From Desulfobulbaceae bacterium (GTDB lineage: Bacteria > Desulfobacterota > Desulfobulbia > Desulfobulbales > Desulfocapsaceae): 64,000 bases of DNA. Where the stretch lies: positions 1 through 64,000 of the forward strand of contig QKIH01000050.1 of NCBI GenBank assembly GCA_003249645.1. The letters run 5' to 3'. Both the position numbers and the translations under genes were made by a program. The notes under the pieces were generated by a model. It searched no databases, had not been told where the DNA came from, and saw nothing but the letters and a program-made list of their open reading frames with translations. Below, piece by piece: positions 43,889-53,255 of this stretch (positions are counted from its first letter, which is position 1; each line of letters starts with the position of its first letter).

Positions 43889-45088
43889 CTATCTCTTCTT
43901 AAGCACCGTATCCCAGATAAGATCAGAAGTATGTTCCTTTGAGGTAAATGGCAGCTCTATAACCTCGTCCTGAAATACCAGCGTTATCCTGTTATTATCC
44001 GTCTCGAAACCGGTAGAGGAAGAAGCAATATCGTTTACTGCTATAAAATCGAGATTTTTCTTCTGCAGTTTTTTTCTGGCATATTCCAAATGGTTCTGTG
44101 TCTCTGCGGCAAAGCCGATCAGAACCTGACCTTCTTTTTTCTGTTTTCCCAACTGTTCGAGAATATCAATCGTTCGAACGAGCTCAACAGGCTCTTCAGG
44201 TTGCTCACCTTTTTTCACCTTATGCTTTTTACAGTCTGACGGTCTAAAATCACTCACTGCCGCTGATTTGACAATGATGTCACACGCCCCAGCATGCTCA
44301 AATACAGCTTCTGCCATATCTGCAGCCGTCACGACCTTGAAACCGTGAACATCCGGCGGAAAAGGTATTGAAGTCGGCCCGCTTATGAGTATGACTTCAG
44401 CCCCCCGTCTTCTGGCAGTTCTGGCCAGAGCATAACCCATTTTCCCGGAACTTCTGTTACTGATAAACCTGGCAGGATCAAGCGGTTCACGAGTCGGCCC
44501 TGCAGTGATCAACACCTTTTTCCCGTAAAGATCTTTGTCTGAAAGATGGCAGAGGATTATCTCCTGGGCATCGTCCCACTCGGGCAGTCTACCTTTTCCT
44601 TCACTCTTGCATGCCATCATACCAACATCGGGTTCAATTACCGTGTAACCGAATTCGCGAAGCGTTGCGATGTTCTTCCGAGTCGATGGATGATCATACA
44701 TCGCCGGATTCATAGCGGGGAAAATGACAACGCTTGATCGATTAACCAATGCTGCTGCGGTAAGAAGATCATCCGCCACTCCCTGGGCAAGCTTTGCTAT
44801 GGTATTAGCCGTTGCCGGTGCAATTACGAAAAGATCCGCCTGCTGACCAAGTTCAATATGCGCCATGCCGTCCGGGCTTGAATCTTCAAACATTCCGGAC
44901 ATCACCGGCCGACCGGAGAGACTTCTGAAGGTGAGCGGTGCGACAAAATTTTGTGCCGATTCAGTCATGATAACGGTAACACAGGCCTCTGCTTTGGCCA
45001 TGGCACTCACCCATCCGGCAACTTTAAAGGCGGCAATGGAACCGCAAACACCAACCAGAATATTTTTGCCGGCAAAAATCCTGCACAT
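43889..45088 (-). CDS. coaBC: Bifunctional phosphopantothenoylcysteine synthetase/decarboxylase CoaBC
   Basis: 399 residues, two consecutive steps of coenzyme A synthesis. The N-terminal flavin-dependent decarboxylase has ILVGVCGSIAAFKVAGW, the active-site PAMNPAMYDHPSTRKN and the Cys-containing MACKSEGKGRLPEW. The C-terminal synthetase starts at KKVLITAGPTREPLDPARF, with SNRSSGKMGYALA and KKKNLDFIAVND. A good AGGTGAT precedes the ATG. It is 19 bp after the priming glycosyltransferase gene, probably read from the glycan-locus transcript. Confidence 0.97.
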   Translation of the reverse strand: MCRIFAGKNILVGVCGSIAAFKVAGWVSAMAKAEACVTVIMTESAQNFVAPLTFRSLSGRPVMSGMFEDSSPDGMAHIELGQQADLFVIAPATANTIAKLAQGVADDLLTAAALVNRSSVVIFPAMNPAMYDHPSTRKNIATLREFGYTVIEPDVGMMACKSEGKGRLPEWDDAQEIILCHLSDKDLYGKKVLITAGPTREPLDPARFISNRSSGKMGYALARTARRRGAEVILISGPTSIPFPPDVHGFKVVTAADMAEAVFEHAGACDIIVKSAAVSDFRPSDCKKHKVKKGEQPEEPVELVRTIDILEQLGKQKKEGQVLIGFAAETQNHLEYARKKLQKKNLDFIAVNDIASSSTGFETDNNRITLVFQDEVIELPFTSKEHTSDLIWDTVLKKR

Positions 45089-45107
45089 AGATCACCTCTT
45101 TTTCTTT

Positions 45108-46520
45108 TTAGTAGGCGCCATTTCCCCTAAAAATCATCACAATGGTCTTGCCGATAATTTTGAGATCGTTCCATAAAGAATAATTCAGAATGTACCAGTC
45201 ATCAAGTTTGACACGTTCACTGTAATCTTCTGTATCTGAACGCTTCCCGACCTGCCAAGGTCCGGTGATACCAGGTTTCATCGAGCAGTATCTACCTGCG
45301 CTTTCCTTGTAGAAATCGGTCAACTCCTTACCGACAATGGGCCGTGCTCCGACAACGCTCATATCGCCTTTCAGGACATTAAAAAACTGAGGGAATTCAT
45401 CAAGGCTGGTTTTCCGCAGGAATTTCCCGATGCGAGTAATTCTTGGATCATTTTTCAATTTAAAGGTATGCTCCCATTCTTCACGCATATCAGGGTTCTC
45501 TGCCAGAATCTTTTGAAGCTGCTCATCAGCATTAACCCGCATGGTTCTGAATTTCATACAGCCGAATTCTTTTCCGGCTGATGTAATACGTTTATGTCTG
45601 TAAATAACCGGACCGCCATCAGAAAGTTTGACAGCCAGAGCGATAAACAGAAGAAGCGGTGAGCAAAGTACCAGGACAAGCAAAGAGAAAATCACATCAA
45701 AACTGCGCTTCCACTCGGTATGCGGATTAAAATTCAAAATAAGCATCTGGCCAAGAGACTGTATCTCGGCATGATGCAGCCCGAAAACATAGAGATCCGG
45801 AATAAGATAGATTCTTGCACCTAAGGATCTGCATTCCCTCAGGATAGTAAAGATCTTTTTCTCAGCACGCATTGGCAGTGCGATATAAACATAGTCAATG
45901 GGATTATTCTCAAGAAACTGGGGAAGCGAATCAATGTTGCCGAAGATAGGTCTGTCAAGAACCTTCATTTCTTCTTCATTATCAACAATCTTATCGTCAA
46001 AAAAACCGATGATGTCAATACCGGCCCACGGAATAGACTCAACTTCTTTTACCAGTTTCTTGCCAAGATCGCCTGCTCCGACAACAACCCCTCGTCTCAT
46101 GTTTTTTCCTCGAGTACGAAAAAAGCGAAGGATCTTTCTTGCAATAACATGTAGCAAAAAAATCAGTACAGGAGAAATTGTGCTCCAGAGCATGAAGACA
46201 ACCCTGGAATAAGCATGCGAAATCTTAAAAATGAAGAAATAGAACAGAATGATCCCGACTACGGCACCCCAGGCTCTTAATATAACGAGAAATTCCATAT
46301 AAAACTTCCAGCCTCTCCAGGAACGGTATAGCTGAAAAGACTGAAAGCTTATGAAGCATAGAACAAAAATTATAACCAGAAGTCTGTTATAAAAATCACT
46401 CCACTCAACCCTGTACCAATAAACAAGGAAAGCGAAAAAAGCGGTCGCGAACACACAATCAAGCAGATGCAGCAATCTTGCTATAATGGAACTCTGTTCA
46501 CGAAGATTGGTTAATGTCAT
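45108..46520 (-). CDS. Priming polyprenyl-phosphate phosphoglycosyltransferase (WbaP/WcaJ-like)
   Basis: 470 residues. Four to five N-terminal transmembrane segments are followed by a nucleotide-binding-like domain (RRGVVVGAGDLGKKLVKEV). The C-terminal bacterial sugar transferase domain has a membrane helix (SFDVIFSLLVLVLCSPLLL), VIYRHKRITSAGKEFGCMKFRTM, and the final ARPIVGKEL with MKPGITGPWQVGKRSD. Such enzymes put the first sugar phosphate on undecaprenyl phosphate to begin capsule, exopolysaccharide or O-antigen units. The sugar is not predictable. Confidence 0.9.
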   Translation of the reverse strand: MTLTNLREQSSIIARLLHLLDCVFATAFFAFLVYWYRVEWSDFYNRLLVIIFVLCFISFQSFQLYRSWRGWKFYMEFLVILRAWGAVVGIILFYFFIFKISHAYSRVVFMLWSTISPVLIFLLHVIARKILRFFRTRGKNMRRGVVVGAGDLGKKLVKEVESIPWAGIDIIGFFDDKIVDNEEEMKVLDRPIFGNIDSLPQFLENNPIDYVYIALPMRAEKKIFTILRECRSLGARIYLIPDLYVFGLHHAEIQSLGQMLILNFNPHTEWKRSFDVIFSLLVLVLCSPLLLFIALAVKLSDGGPVIYRHKRITSAGKEFGCMKFRTMRVNADEQLQKILAENPDMREEWEHTFKLKNDPRITRIGKFLRKTSLDEFPQFFNVLKGDMSVVGARPIVGKELTDFYKESAGRYCSMKPGITGPWQVGKRSDTEDYSERVKLDDWYILNYSLWNDLKIIGKTIVMIFRGNGAY

Positions 46521-46549
46521 ATATTACAAATCCTTATCACAACAACGGT

Positions 46550-47491
46550 TCAGCGGGAAAGCCAATACCTGTTGTTCATAGTGCAAAGATGAATTACTTT
46601 TTCCGGCAATATAGTATATCTGCGCCCCAAAGCATACCCCAGATATTTACAACCGTTTCTCAACAGTGAGTCTGAAAAACGCGAAACCTCACCTTTTTTA
46701 AGAAGATCCTTCAACTGATCGATGACATACTTGCTCCCGATGCTCGTTGCACCGCCATATGTTTCAAGCAGCCACGGCTCTGCAGCATGAAAAACCCCAT
46801 TATCAAAAGATCGTTTGAACTCTTCAGCCAGACTGTAATTATGTGAATGATAGACACGGGCCTCTGCGACATAGGCAACCTTTTTGCCGTTTTTCACTAG
46901 ACGCGCTGTAGCATCCATATCTTCACCGAAAATCAGCTTTTTTCTAAAATATTCGATGGCAGCAAGGTCTTTTCTTCTATATGCGGCAAATGAATTGGAT
47001 GTAAAAACCGTTTTCAATCCATACTGCTGCTTATCTTCAAGAGAACGTACCGAAGAAGATGGCGGATAGTTGAAATACCGAAGCTCTCTTGCACAATAAT
47101 CTGCATCAAACGATGGCAGCTGACGTCCATAGCATACAGCAATCCTCTCATCTTCAAGCAGTGGTGTCAGAAGCTTTTCAACACAATCCCGTGAAGCCGG
47201 TAAAGCATCCTGGGTAAAAAACAGGATGATGTCTCCGTCGGTTTGTGCCGCAAGCTCAGATCTCGTTCCGCCATGATCAAACTCCGCCGCTTTGATTTTA
47301 GTGACTTTAACGTCAAATGCCTCTGCAACAGCTACGGTATCATCAGTTGACTCAGAATCAACAACATGAATATCCTGAAGCAGGATGGTCTGTTGGGAAA
47401 GCATGGCAAGCAGCTCACGAAGGGTTGCAGCTCCATTTCTTGTGGGGATGATCACCGTTATGAACGGCGGCTGTTGTGTAATTGTGCTCAT
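46550..47491 (-). CDS. Family 2 glycosyltransferase (rhamnosyltransferase-like)
   Basis: 313 residues, GT-A fold. It begins FITVIIPTRNGAATLRELL, with DIHVVDSESTDDTVAVAEAF and the metal-binding region IILFFTQDALPAS. The sequence EFDHGGTRSELA is typical of GT2 enzymes often annotated as rhamnosyltransferases. Acceptor and donor unknown. Start overlaps the preceding GT gene by 4 nt. Confidence 0.85.
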   Translation of the reverse strand: MSTITQQPPFITVIIPTRNGAATLRELLAMLSQQTILLQDIHVVDSESTDDTVAVAEAFDVKVTKIKAAEFDHGGTRSELAAQTDGDIILFFTQDALPASRDCVEKLLTPLLEDERIAVCYGRQLPSFDADYCARELRYFNYPPSSSVRSLEDKQQYGLKTVFTSNSFAAYRRKDLAAIEYFRKKLIFGEDMDATARLVKNGKKVAYVAEARVYHSHNYSLAEEFKRSFDNGVFHAAEPWLLETYGGATSIGSKYVIDQLKDLLKKGEVSRFSDSLLRNGCKYLGYALGRRYTILPEKVIHLCTMNNRYWLSR

Positions 47492-48306
47492 ACCTTGAAA
47501 ACCTTCACAAACAGATACTTCATCATGGCAAAAATAACATATCCAGAGGGATGAAGCCTGTATAGCTTCAACTCGCTCTCAGCAGCTAAAAGTTTTAGCG
47601 AATAACTCATTTCACTTCGGTTTGCATTCCACCCCCGACAATGATAAGCAACAAGATCGGGTTCATAAATCAATGAATAGCCAAGCTTTCTTAACCGCAG
47701 ACCGAGTTCGATATCTTCCTTGTAGAGAAAGAACTCTTCATTAAACACCTTATTATTCAACTTTATTACAAGCTCAACCGGCAAACAGAGAAGTGCCCCG
47801 CATAAAGCAGGAACATTTTCCCGATTTTTATATTGCCCATGATCCAACTCCCCCTGAGCTCGATCATACCAGCGTCCGTACCATTTTCTGAAGACTCCGG
47901 TTGAATCAATCCGACCGGTCGGCTTATCTTGTTCGATATCATAACCGATCAATTTACCGCCTAAAATTGATGCTTCATCTGAGTGTTCAAAACGGAGCAG
48001 CATTTTTTCGACAAAGTTCTCAAGCAAAAACAGATCCGGATTGATGAAGAGAACAACATCGAAATCGAATTGCAAAAGATCAAGACCGCAATTATTTGCG
48101 CGGGAAAAGCCGATATTGCTTTCATATACTATGTCAACATTATCATTTTCGGCAAAACGTGCAAGATAGCCGGCATCTGTTGATCCGCAGTCAACAATAA
48201 CGATCCGGCTTAACTGAACGCTCTGTGAGAGCAAGGCTTGAACGCAACGATGCAATACCTTAACGGAATTGTGGGTAACAATTATTGCAGCAACACGTTT
48301 GCTCAT
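47488..48306 (-). CDS. Family 2 glycosyltransferase
   Basis: 272 residues. GT2 signatures: VAAIIVTHNSVKVLHRCVQAL, RIVIVDCGSTDAGYL, ESNIGFSRANNCGLDLL, VLFINPDLFLLE and FLYKEDIELGLRLRKLGY (the ED acid-base motif). Soluble or loosely membrane-associated. Overlaps its downstream neighbour by 4 nt. Confidence 0.87.
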   Translation of the reverse strand: MSKRVAAIIVTHNSVKVLHRCVQALLSQSVQLSRIVIVDCGSTDAGYLARFAENDNVDIVYESNIGFSRANNCGLDLLQFDFDVVLFINPDLFLLENFVEKMLLRFEHSDEASILGGKLIGYDIEQDKPTGRIDSTGVFRKWYGRWYDRAQGELDHGQYKNRENVPALCGALLCLPVELVIKLNNKVFNEEFFLYKEDIELGLRLRKLGYSLIYEPDLVAYHCRGWNANRSEMSYSLKLLAAESELKLYRLHPSGYVIFAMMKYLFVKVFKV

Positions 48307-48330
48307 CTTTCAATTAATAAAAAGATTTTT

Positions 48331-49380
48331 CTACAGAAAGAGACTGCAATACGCCTTAAAGAGCGTATTGGATTTACCGGCAGAACGCCTTCTTGACATG
48401 ATCGATTCGATAACATCGCGTTCGGCTTCTTTCAGCAAAACACCGAAGGCATCGGCACCGATATTATCAGCATTGTCCAGTACATCACGTCTCTTTTGCA
48501 CCATCTTCGGCGTTTCACACACAGCACGTATAATACCAGATAAATAGGAAATAAGTTTACATTTCTTCACACAAAAGACAAACCAGAGCAACTGGTAGAC
48601 AACAATTGCCGGAAAAAATCGGACAAGAAGAGAAGCAGGGTAATTTTTGGTCAGCGTATGCAGGCTGTTCTTGGTTGATTGTCGTATGGTAAACGGATTG
48701 ATCTTCGATCCTGTTGTGGCGCTGCCGATGTGATACACCTTTGCCTCGGCAAGATAATATGTTTTCAAATTTCTTCGTACAGCGCGAAGATTAAGATCAA
48801 CATCTTCAAGGTAGGCAAAATAATCTTCATCAAAGAGCCCAGCTCTTTCAAAATAGCGCCTGCTGTATACTGCAGCCCCTGCACAGGCTCCAAAGACCTC
48901 ACGACTGGTGCTGTAAAGGGGTGAATCCTTCTCCATCGTTCCAAGTCGGTATCCGGCACCGCCGCGAAGATATGCGTCCCCTGCTCCATCAAGATATTGA
49001 CGGTCATGATAATTGAGCATTTTTACAGCCAGACAATCGTAGCCTTGCTGATTTTCAATCCAATTCTCAATTGCTTCAATGCAGTCAGGGGCCGCTTCTA
49101 TGTCATTATTAAGAAGAAACATCCACTCAGCAGTAGCCTGTTCAATTCCCCTGTTAACACCGGCGCTGAAACCGATATTATACGGCAACACGATACATTT
49201 CACCGCAGGAAACCGGCGGTGAATATTCTCAACAGACGCATCTGTTGAACCGTTATCAACAACTGTAACGCTGAAATTGCCGGAGCTTTGCTTTTCTAAG
49301 GAAGCCAGACAATCCTGAAGCATTGTCCAGCCGTTCCAGTTTGGAATAATTATCTCAATAAGCGGTTGGGAGTCCTTCAT
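48331..49380 (-). CDS. Family 2 glycosyltransferase
   Basis: 349 residues. It starts LIEIIIPNWNGWTMLQDCLA, with VTVVDNGSTDASVEN, YNIGFSAGVNRGIEQ, FLLNNDIEAAPD and YFAYLEDVDLNLRAVR. A hydrophobic stretch near residues 255-275 may attach it to the membrane. Closely related in pattern to the neighbouring GT2 proteins, so an ancient duplication is possible. The ATG overlaps the upstream gene's stop by 1 nt. Confidence 0.87.
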   Translation of the reverse strand: MKDSQPLIEIIIPNWNGWTMLQDCLASLEKQSSGNFSVTVVDNGSTDASVENIHRRFPAVKCIVLPYNIGFSAGVNRGIEQATAEWMFLLNNDIEAAPDCIEAIENWIENQQGYDCLAVKMLNYHDRQYLDGAGDAYLRGGAGYRLGTMEKDSPLYSTSREVFGACAGAAVYSRRYFERAGLFDEDYFAYLEDVDLNLRAVRRNLKTYYLAEAKVYHIGSATTGSKINPFTIRQSTKNSLHTLTKNYPASLLVRFFPAIVVYQLLWFVFCVKKCKLISYLSGIIRAVCETPKMVQKRRDVLDNADNIGADAFGVLLKEAERDVIESIMSRRRSAGKSNTLFKAYCSLFL

Positions 49381-50351
49381 CAGACTGAATCGTCATTATC
49401 CGGCTTTTGACCTTTACGAAAAACATTACGCACAAAATAGATAGGTTTGTTTTGCGATTCATGATAGGTGCGTGCCTGGAGCTCGGCAAGAAGGCCCATG
49501 GTGATAAACTGCACACCTATAAACATCAGCAGTACCGCAAGAAAGAGCAATGGCCGGTCAGACAATGGTACACCAAAAAACTGGCGCTGAAAGGTCATGA
49601 TGAGGGCCATCAGAAACCCTAATCCCCCTGAGCTCAAACCGATCAGACCGAATATCTGTATAGGCCTGGTGGAATAGCTTAAGAGAAACTTGACTGTCAT
49701 CAGATCAAGGATAACCCTGATGGTACGGGAAATTCCATATTTAGAAGTACCAAAACGTCGTGGTCGATGGTTTACCTTTACCTCGGTAAACGAAATACCC
49801 ATGCCGCTGGCGATTGCCGGGATGAATCGGTGCATCTCACCATAAAGTTTAACATTCTTGATGACTTCTTTACGAAATGCTTTCAAGGTGCAACCGTAAT
49901 CGTGAAGACTTACTCCGGTGGTCGAAGAGATGATTTTGTTGGCTATGATGGAAGGCAGTCTTCGGCTGATGAACTTATCTTTTCTTTCAAAACGCCATCC
50001 TGTTACAACATCATATCCTTCACGAATCTTGCTGATCAGCATCGGAATATCGTGTGGATCGTTCTGCAAATCAGCATCCATGGTAATGATTACATCACCT
50101 CTTGCGTAATCAAATCCAGCTGACATTGCTGCAGTCTGACCGAAATTTTTTCTGAAGCTGACAACTACAACCCCAGAATCCTCTTTCTGAAGATCTTGAA
50201 GAAGTTTCAGGCTGGTATCTGTACTGCCATCATCAATGAAAATAATTTCATGTTCTTCTTCCATAGAATTAAGAACTTCTTTCAGCTCTTTATAGAGCAG
50301 AGGAATATTCTCTTCTTCATTTAACAGTGGTAATACGATGGACAATAGCAA
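49380..50351 (-). CDS. DPM1/GtrB-like polyprenyl-phosphate glycosyltransferase
   Basis: 323 residues. GT2 catalytic domain with SIVLPLLNEEENIPLLY, IIFIDDGSTDTSLKLL, GDVIITMDADLQNDPHDIP, then HRFIPAIASGMG. Two C-terminal transmembrane segments (about 230-255 and 265-290) give the GtrB/ArnC arrangement, which loads a sugar on polyprenyl phosphate at the inner face. The start is a TTG at 50351, supported by AAGGAG 8 nt upstream. Confidence 0.9.
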   Translation of the reverse strand: MLLSIVLPLLNEEENIPLLYKELKEVLNSMEEEHEIIFIDDGSTDTSLKLLQDLQKEDSGVVVVSFRKNFGQTAAMSAGFDYARGDVIITMDADLQNDPHDIPMLISKIREGYDVVTGWRFERKDKFISRRLPSIIANKIISSTTGVSLHDYGCTLKAFRKEVIKNVKLYGEMHRFIPAIASGMGISFTEVKVNHRPRRFGTSKYGISRTIRVILDLMTVKFLLSYSTRPIQIFGLIGLSSGGLGFLMALIMTFQRQFFGVPLSDRPLLFLAVLLMFIGVQFITMGLLAELQARTYHESQNKPIYFVRNVFRKGQKPDNDDSV

Positions 50352-50495
50352 ACCCGCGTCTCCTTAACGATCAGACTTTGTAATGGAAATAGCAGCTAAA
50401 CTTTTCTGGCTTTTCACTTAATAGAATCATAACACCAAGTCAAGCACATTCACACTGCCAAAGGGATAGATTCACATCGGCGAATCAATTCTTTT

Positions 50496-51569
50496 TTAAT
50501 GGGAAGATTCCTTGCCCGTAATAATGTTTTCACCTATTTTTTTCTGCTTCTTATAGAGCATATAAATGAAGAAACCGACAATACCCACCAACAGAATTTT
50601 CAAACGCAGCAGCAGCCCCATGGCCAATGACTGTTCAGCCGGAATTCCTGCAAGAAGAAAGTAGTAAACAAAGATCGATTCAAAATAACCGATATTACCA
50701 AGAATTGTAACAGGAAGATGTGCTGCAAACATAATTGAAGGTGTCAGGGCACAAACAAGCAGCAAACTCACATCAACTGAAAATGTTTTATAGGCAAAAT
50801 AAACGTTTAACCAGGTAAGGATATAAAACAGAATAGTCAGCAGAACAAGCTTAACAAGACACTTCCTGTCACTCTTTAATGTGGCTGCGGCATCTGCCAG
50901 CTCGGTCTTTATTTTACCGAGTTTTTCTTCAAAGATCAGCCATACTTTTTCTATAAAACCAAACGGTTTTGCAAGCCACGAGAATGCCTTTTGCTCGGTC
51001 AGTTTTCGGAGAAAACGAAAAACTAAACTGCGCAACCGGCCGATCACCTTCATTGGTGTTTTGGCTACGATCAACCAGCTGAACAGTACGAGGAAAAAAG
51101 CACTGGCCACAGCCGGAATAATGATAGTGCTGTGCTGATACAAACCAGGCCAGAATAGCGGCATGACAATGGCAAGACAGAAAAGCAGAAGAATCCCTGA
51201 AAAACGCTCAATAAATATGGCAACAGCAGAATGAGCATGATTCTTTATTTCGTTACCGACATAATATGACCTGACCACATCACCACCAATGGTAGACGGC
51301 AGTATGTTGGAGAAGAAATAGCCTATGCAATAGACCTTCATCAGACTCCAGAATGAAAGCTTTTTCCCTTTCATATCGAGAATAACCTTCCATTTCATAC
51401 AGCTTGCCATGACCATGATCCAGGTCAGAATAATAGAGAGAATAAGATAAAAATAATCAACCTGATGAATCAGCTTTGCCAGCTCATTAGTCTTGATAAA
51501 GGTAAAAAGGATATAGAAAAAGCCTACACCGACCAAGGCTTTAATTAAAAATTTCAAGGTGCTTCGCAT
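50496..51569 (-). CDS. LPG-synthase-TM / YbhN-like flippase-domain membrane protein
   Basis: 357 residues with about eight predicted transmembrane segments and the family motif PSTIGGDVVRSYYVG. This is the lysylphosphatidylglycerol-synthase transmembrane (UPF0104) family without the aminoacyl-transfer domain. Members are thought to move lipid-linked substrates across the membrane; here, next to a GtrB-like enzyme and GTs, a glycolipid-related role is plausible. It is the first gene of the leftward glycan locus, behind a good promoter. Confidence 0.82.
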   Translation of the reverse strand: MRSTLKFLIKALVGVGFFYILFTFIKTNELAKLIHQVDYFYLILSIILTWIMVMASCMKWKVILDMKGKKLSFWSLMKVYCIGYFFSNILPSTIGGDVVRSYYVGNEIKNHAHSAVAIFIERFSGILLLFCLAIVMPLFWPGLYQHSTIIIPAVASAFFLVLFSWLIVAKTPMKVIGRLRSLVFRFLRKLTEQKAFSWLAKPFGFIEKVWLIFEEKLGKIKTELADAAATLKSDRKCLVKLVLLTILFYILTWLNVYFAYKTFSVDVSLLLVCALTPSIMFAAHLPVTILGNIGYFESIFVYYFLLAGIPAEQSLAMGLLLRLKILLVGIVGFFIYMLYKKQKKIGENIITGKESSH

Positions 51570-51628
51570 ACTTTTGGGGCCTTATAATAAAGTAATTAAT
51601 CATACTGCGTAGAATAGAGTACTGCACA

Positions 51629-51657
51629 TCTATACGAGACATAGTGTTTTCTGTCAA
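51629..51657 (-). promoter_or_regulatory. Sigma70 promoter for the glycan locus
   Basis: On the minus strand TTGACA (complement of 51652-51657), 17-bp spacer, TATAGA (complement of 51629-51634). Consensus -35 and good -10, about 60-65 bp upstream of the flippase-like gene. Confidence 0.65.
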
Positions 51658-51697
51658 TGGAAGCAAACGGCTAAAAAACGTTCTTTTTCTTCACCGT

Positions 51698-51713
51698 TTT
51701 GACCCATGTCAAA
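51698..51713. promoter_or_regulatory. FNR/HcpR-like palindrome upstream of the ferredoxin
   Basis: TTTGACCCATGTCAAA: perfect TTTGAC/GTCAAA half-sites around a 4-bp CCAT spacer. This is the geometry of CRP/FNR-family sites. A TAATCT (51734-51739) about 31 bp downstream of its centre could be the -10 of an activated promoter. Regulator identity is inferred from site type only. Confidence 0.5.
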
Positions 51714-51815
51714 GTTTTCGGCCAATTATCTGCTAATCTAAGATCAGAAATTATCTTGAAGAGGATAAAAGAACACTTACTATTACAATGAATCTTACGA
51801 AATAAGGAGCACCCG

Positions 51816-52571
51816 ATGAAAACGACACGTAAAATAATCCAGATTGATGAAGAGCTCTGTAACGGTTGCGGGCTGTGTGTTCCTGACTGCGCTGAGGGCA
51901 GCTTAAAAATAATTAATGGCAAAGCCAAACTGATGGCAGATAAACTTTGTGACGGCCTTGGAGCCTGCCTTGGCTCCTGTCCGACTGGTGCACTTAAGAT
52001 CATCGAACGTGAGGCCGACGATTTTGATGAGGAAGCGGTAAAGGAATATCTGGAAAATGAAAAGGGTATTAAAAAGGCTTCTGTAAATGCAGGCGGCTGC
52101 CCATCCGCAAAACTGCATACCTTTAACACGATTCAGCCCCAGTCACCCTGCCAGTCTGCCAATAAACCTGCAGCATTTAATTCTGGAGAATCAAGTGCTC
52201 TCTCACACTGGCCGGTACAGATTCGTCTTGTCCCTGCCCATGCACCGTTTCTGCAAAATGCAGAACTGCTTATTGCGGCCGACTGCACTGCCGTTGCAGT
52301 AAGAAATTTTCAGCAGAAATACTTAAACAATAAAAAAGTAATGATGGGCTGCCCGAAATTTGATGATGCCGACGGTTACGTGCAAAAATTTGCAGACATT
52401 CTCAGACAGTGCAATCTTAAGAGCATAACTATCCTGATTATGGAAGTACCCTGCTGTTCTGCAATGAATGTTATTCTGAAAAAGGCAATTGAACTTGCTG
52501 GGGTAGGTGTTCCGGTCGAGCAGATCACCATCTCCCTTCAGGGTGAAGAGATATCAAGACATACCTGGTAA
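51816..52571 (+). CDS. Two-cluster 4Fe-4S ferredoxin with Cys-rich C-terminal domain
   Basis: 251 residues. The N-terminal ferredoxin fold has CNGCGLCVPDC (about 15-25) and CDGLGACLGSCPTG (about 45-58), giving ligands for two clusters. A helical linker and GGCPSA follow. The second domain (about 125-250) carries Cys in AADCTAVAV, MGCPKFDD, RQCNLK and VPCCSAM. This composite is common in anaerobes, but its partner is not known. A good AAGGAG precedes the ATG. An FNR-like site lies upstream. Confidence 0.86.
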   Translation: MKTTRKIIQIDEELCNGCGLCVPDCAEGSLKIINGKAKLMADKLCDGLGACLGSCPTGALKIIEREADDFDEEAVKEYLENEKGIKKASVNAGGCPSAKLHTFNTIQPQSPCQSANKPAAFNSGESSALSHWPVQIRLVPAHAPFLQNAELLIAADCTAVAVRNFQQKYLNNKKVMMGCPKFDDADGYVQKFADILRQCNLKSITILIMEVPCCSAMNVILKKAIELAGVGVPVEQITISLQGEEISRHTW

Positions 52572-52574
52572 ATA

Positions 52575-52594
52575 GTGAGGGAACGCCCTCATTA
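52575..52594. terminator. Weak hairpin between convergent ferredoxin and YkgJ genes
   Basis: TGAGGG (52577-52582) and CCCTCA (52587-52592) pair perfectly around an AACG loop, with one wobble and one A-T pair beyond. No T-tract, so termination is uncertain. Confidence 0.35.
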
Positions 52595-53254
52595 TAACCA
52601 GTTAAGAGTCATCCCCTGATAGCCCTGTCTAGACTGCACGCCAAGCGGGGCGAGAAGCTGAAAAACAGGGCGTCCGAAATAAAACATCTCCTGATCGACA
52701 CTGAGTTTGAACTTTGCTGCAATACCGTTTCGTATACGCAGATCAGTATTCACCAGAAGACTGATCTGCTTTCTGCCGTTTTCATCCAGCCGTCGCTCCC
52801 GTATCGCCATATAATCAGGAACAGGACACAAAGCTTCATACTCAACAACATAAGCCCGTAAGGGATCTTGCTCTGCGATAATATCCATTCGGATTAATGT
52901 ATCCTTTTCAATCAACTCAAGAGTCGCCGTCGGATTCCAGCACTCGAGTACCGAGCAGCTGGATGGCCGTTTTTCGTAAATGGTACACCGCTTCAGATCT
53001 TCGTCAAAATAGGTACAGCTCCAACTCCCCTTCTTTCCTTTCAGTTTGACAAGCTCGGTGCTGGATGGAGAAACCTCCTCCGAAAAGGGTTTATGAACCA
53101 GCTCTCCTTTACGGATCGTAATCAAATGATCAAGCGGCCAGGTTCCTTTTTTCAACAGTTCCAGATCGACGCTATGCAGGGCCGGACCTCCCTTTGTGCA
53201 GCAGATACCACATTGACTGCACCCCATCTTTACCCCCTGCTTCTTTGCAGCCAT
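52592..53254 (-). CDS. YkgJ-family cysteine-cluster protein
   Basis: 220 residues. The cluster motif CSQCGICCTKGGPALH is at about 12-27, with CTYFDEDLKRCTIYEKRPSSC and a later ECWN. This is the classical YkgJ/Fe-S-oxidoreductase-like arrangement; function is unknown, and zinc or Fe-S binding is inferred. It begins 1 nt after the stop of the CBS gene, so the two are probably co-translated. Confidence 0.82.
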   Translation of the reverse strand: MAAKKQGVKMGCSQCGICCTKGGPALHSVDLELLKKGTWPLDHLITIRKGELVHKPFSEEVSPSSTELVKLKGKKGSWSCTYFDEDLKRCTIYEKRPSSCSVLECWNPTATLELIEKDTLIRMDIIAEQDPLRAYVVEYEALCPVPDYMAIRERRLDENGRKQISLLVNTDLRIRNGIAAKFKLSVDQEMFYFGRPVFQLLAPLGVQSRQGYQGMTLNWL

Positions 53255-53255
53255 A

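Noticed and set aside
51671-52129. Leftward 152-codon frame antisense to the ferredoxin
   Set aside because: Mirror of the ferredoxin coding frame; Ser/Pro-rich composition typical of antisense shadows.
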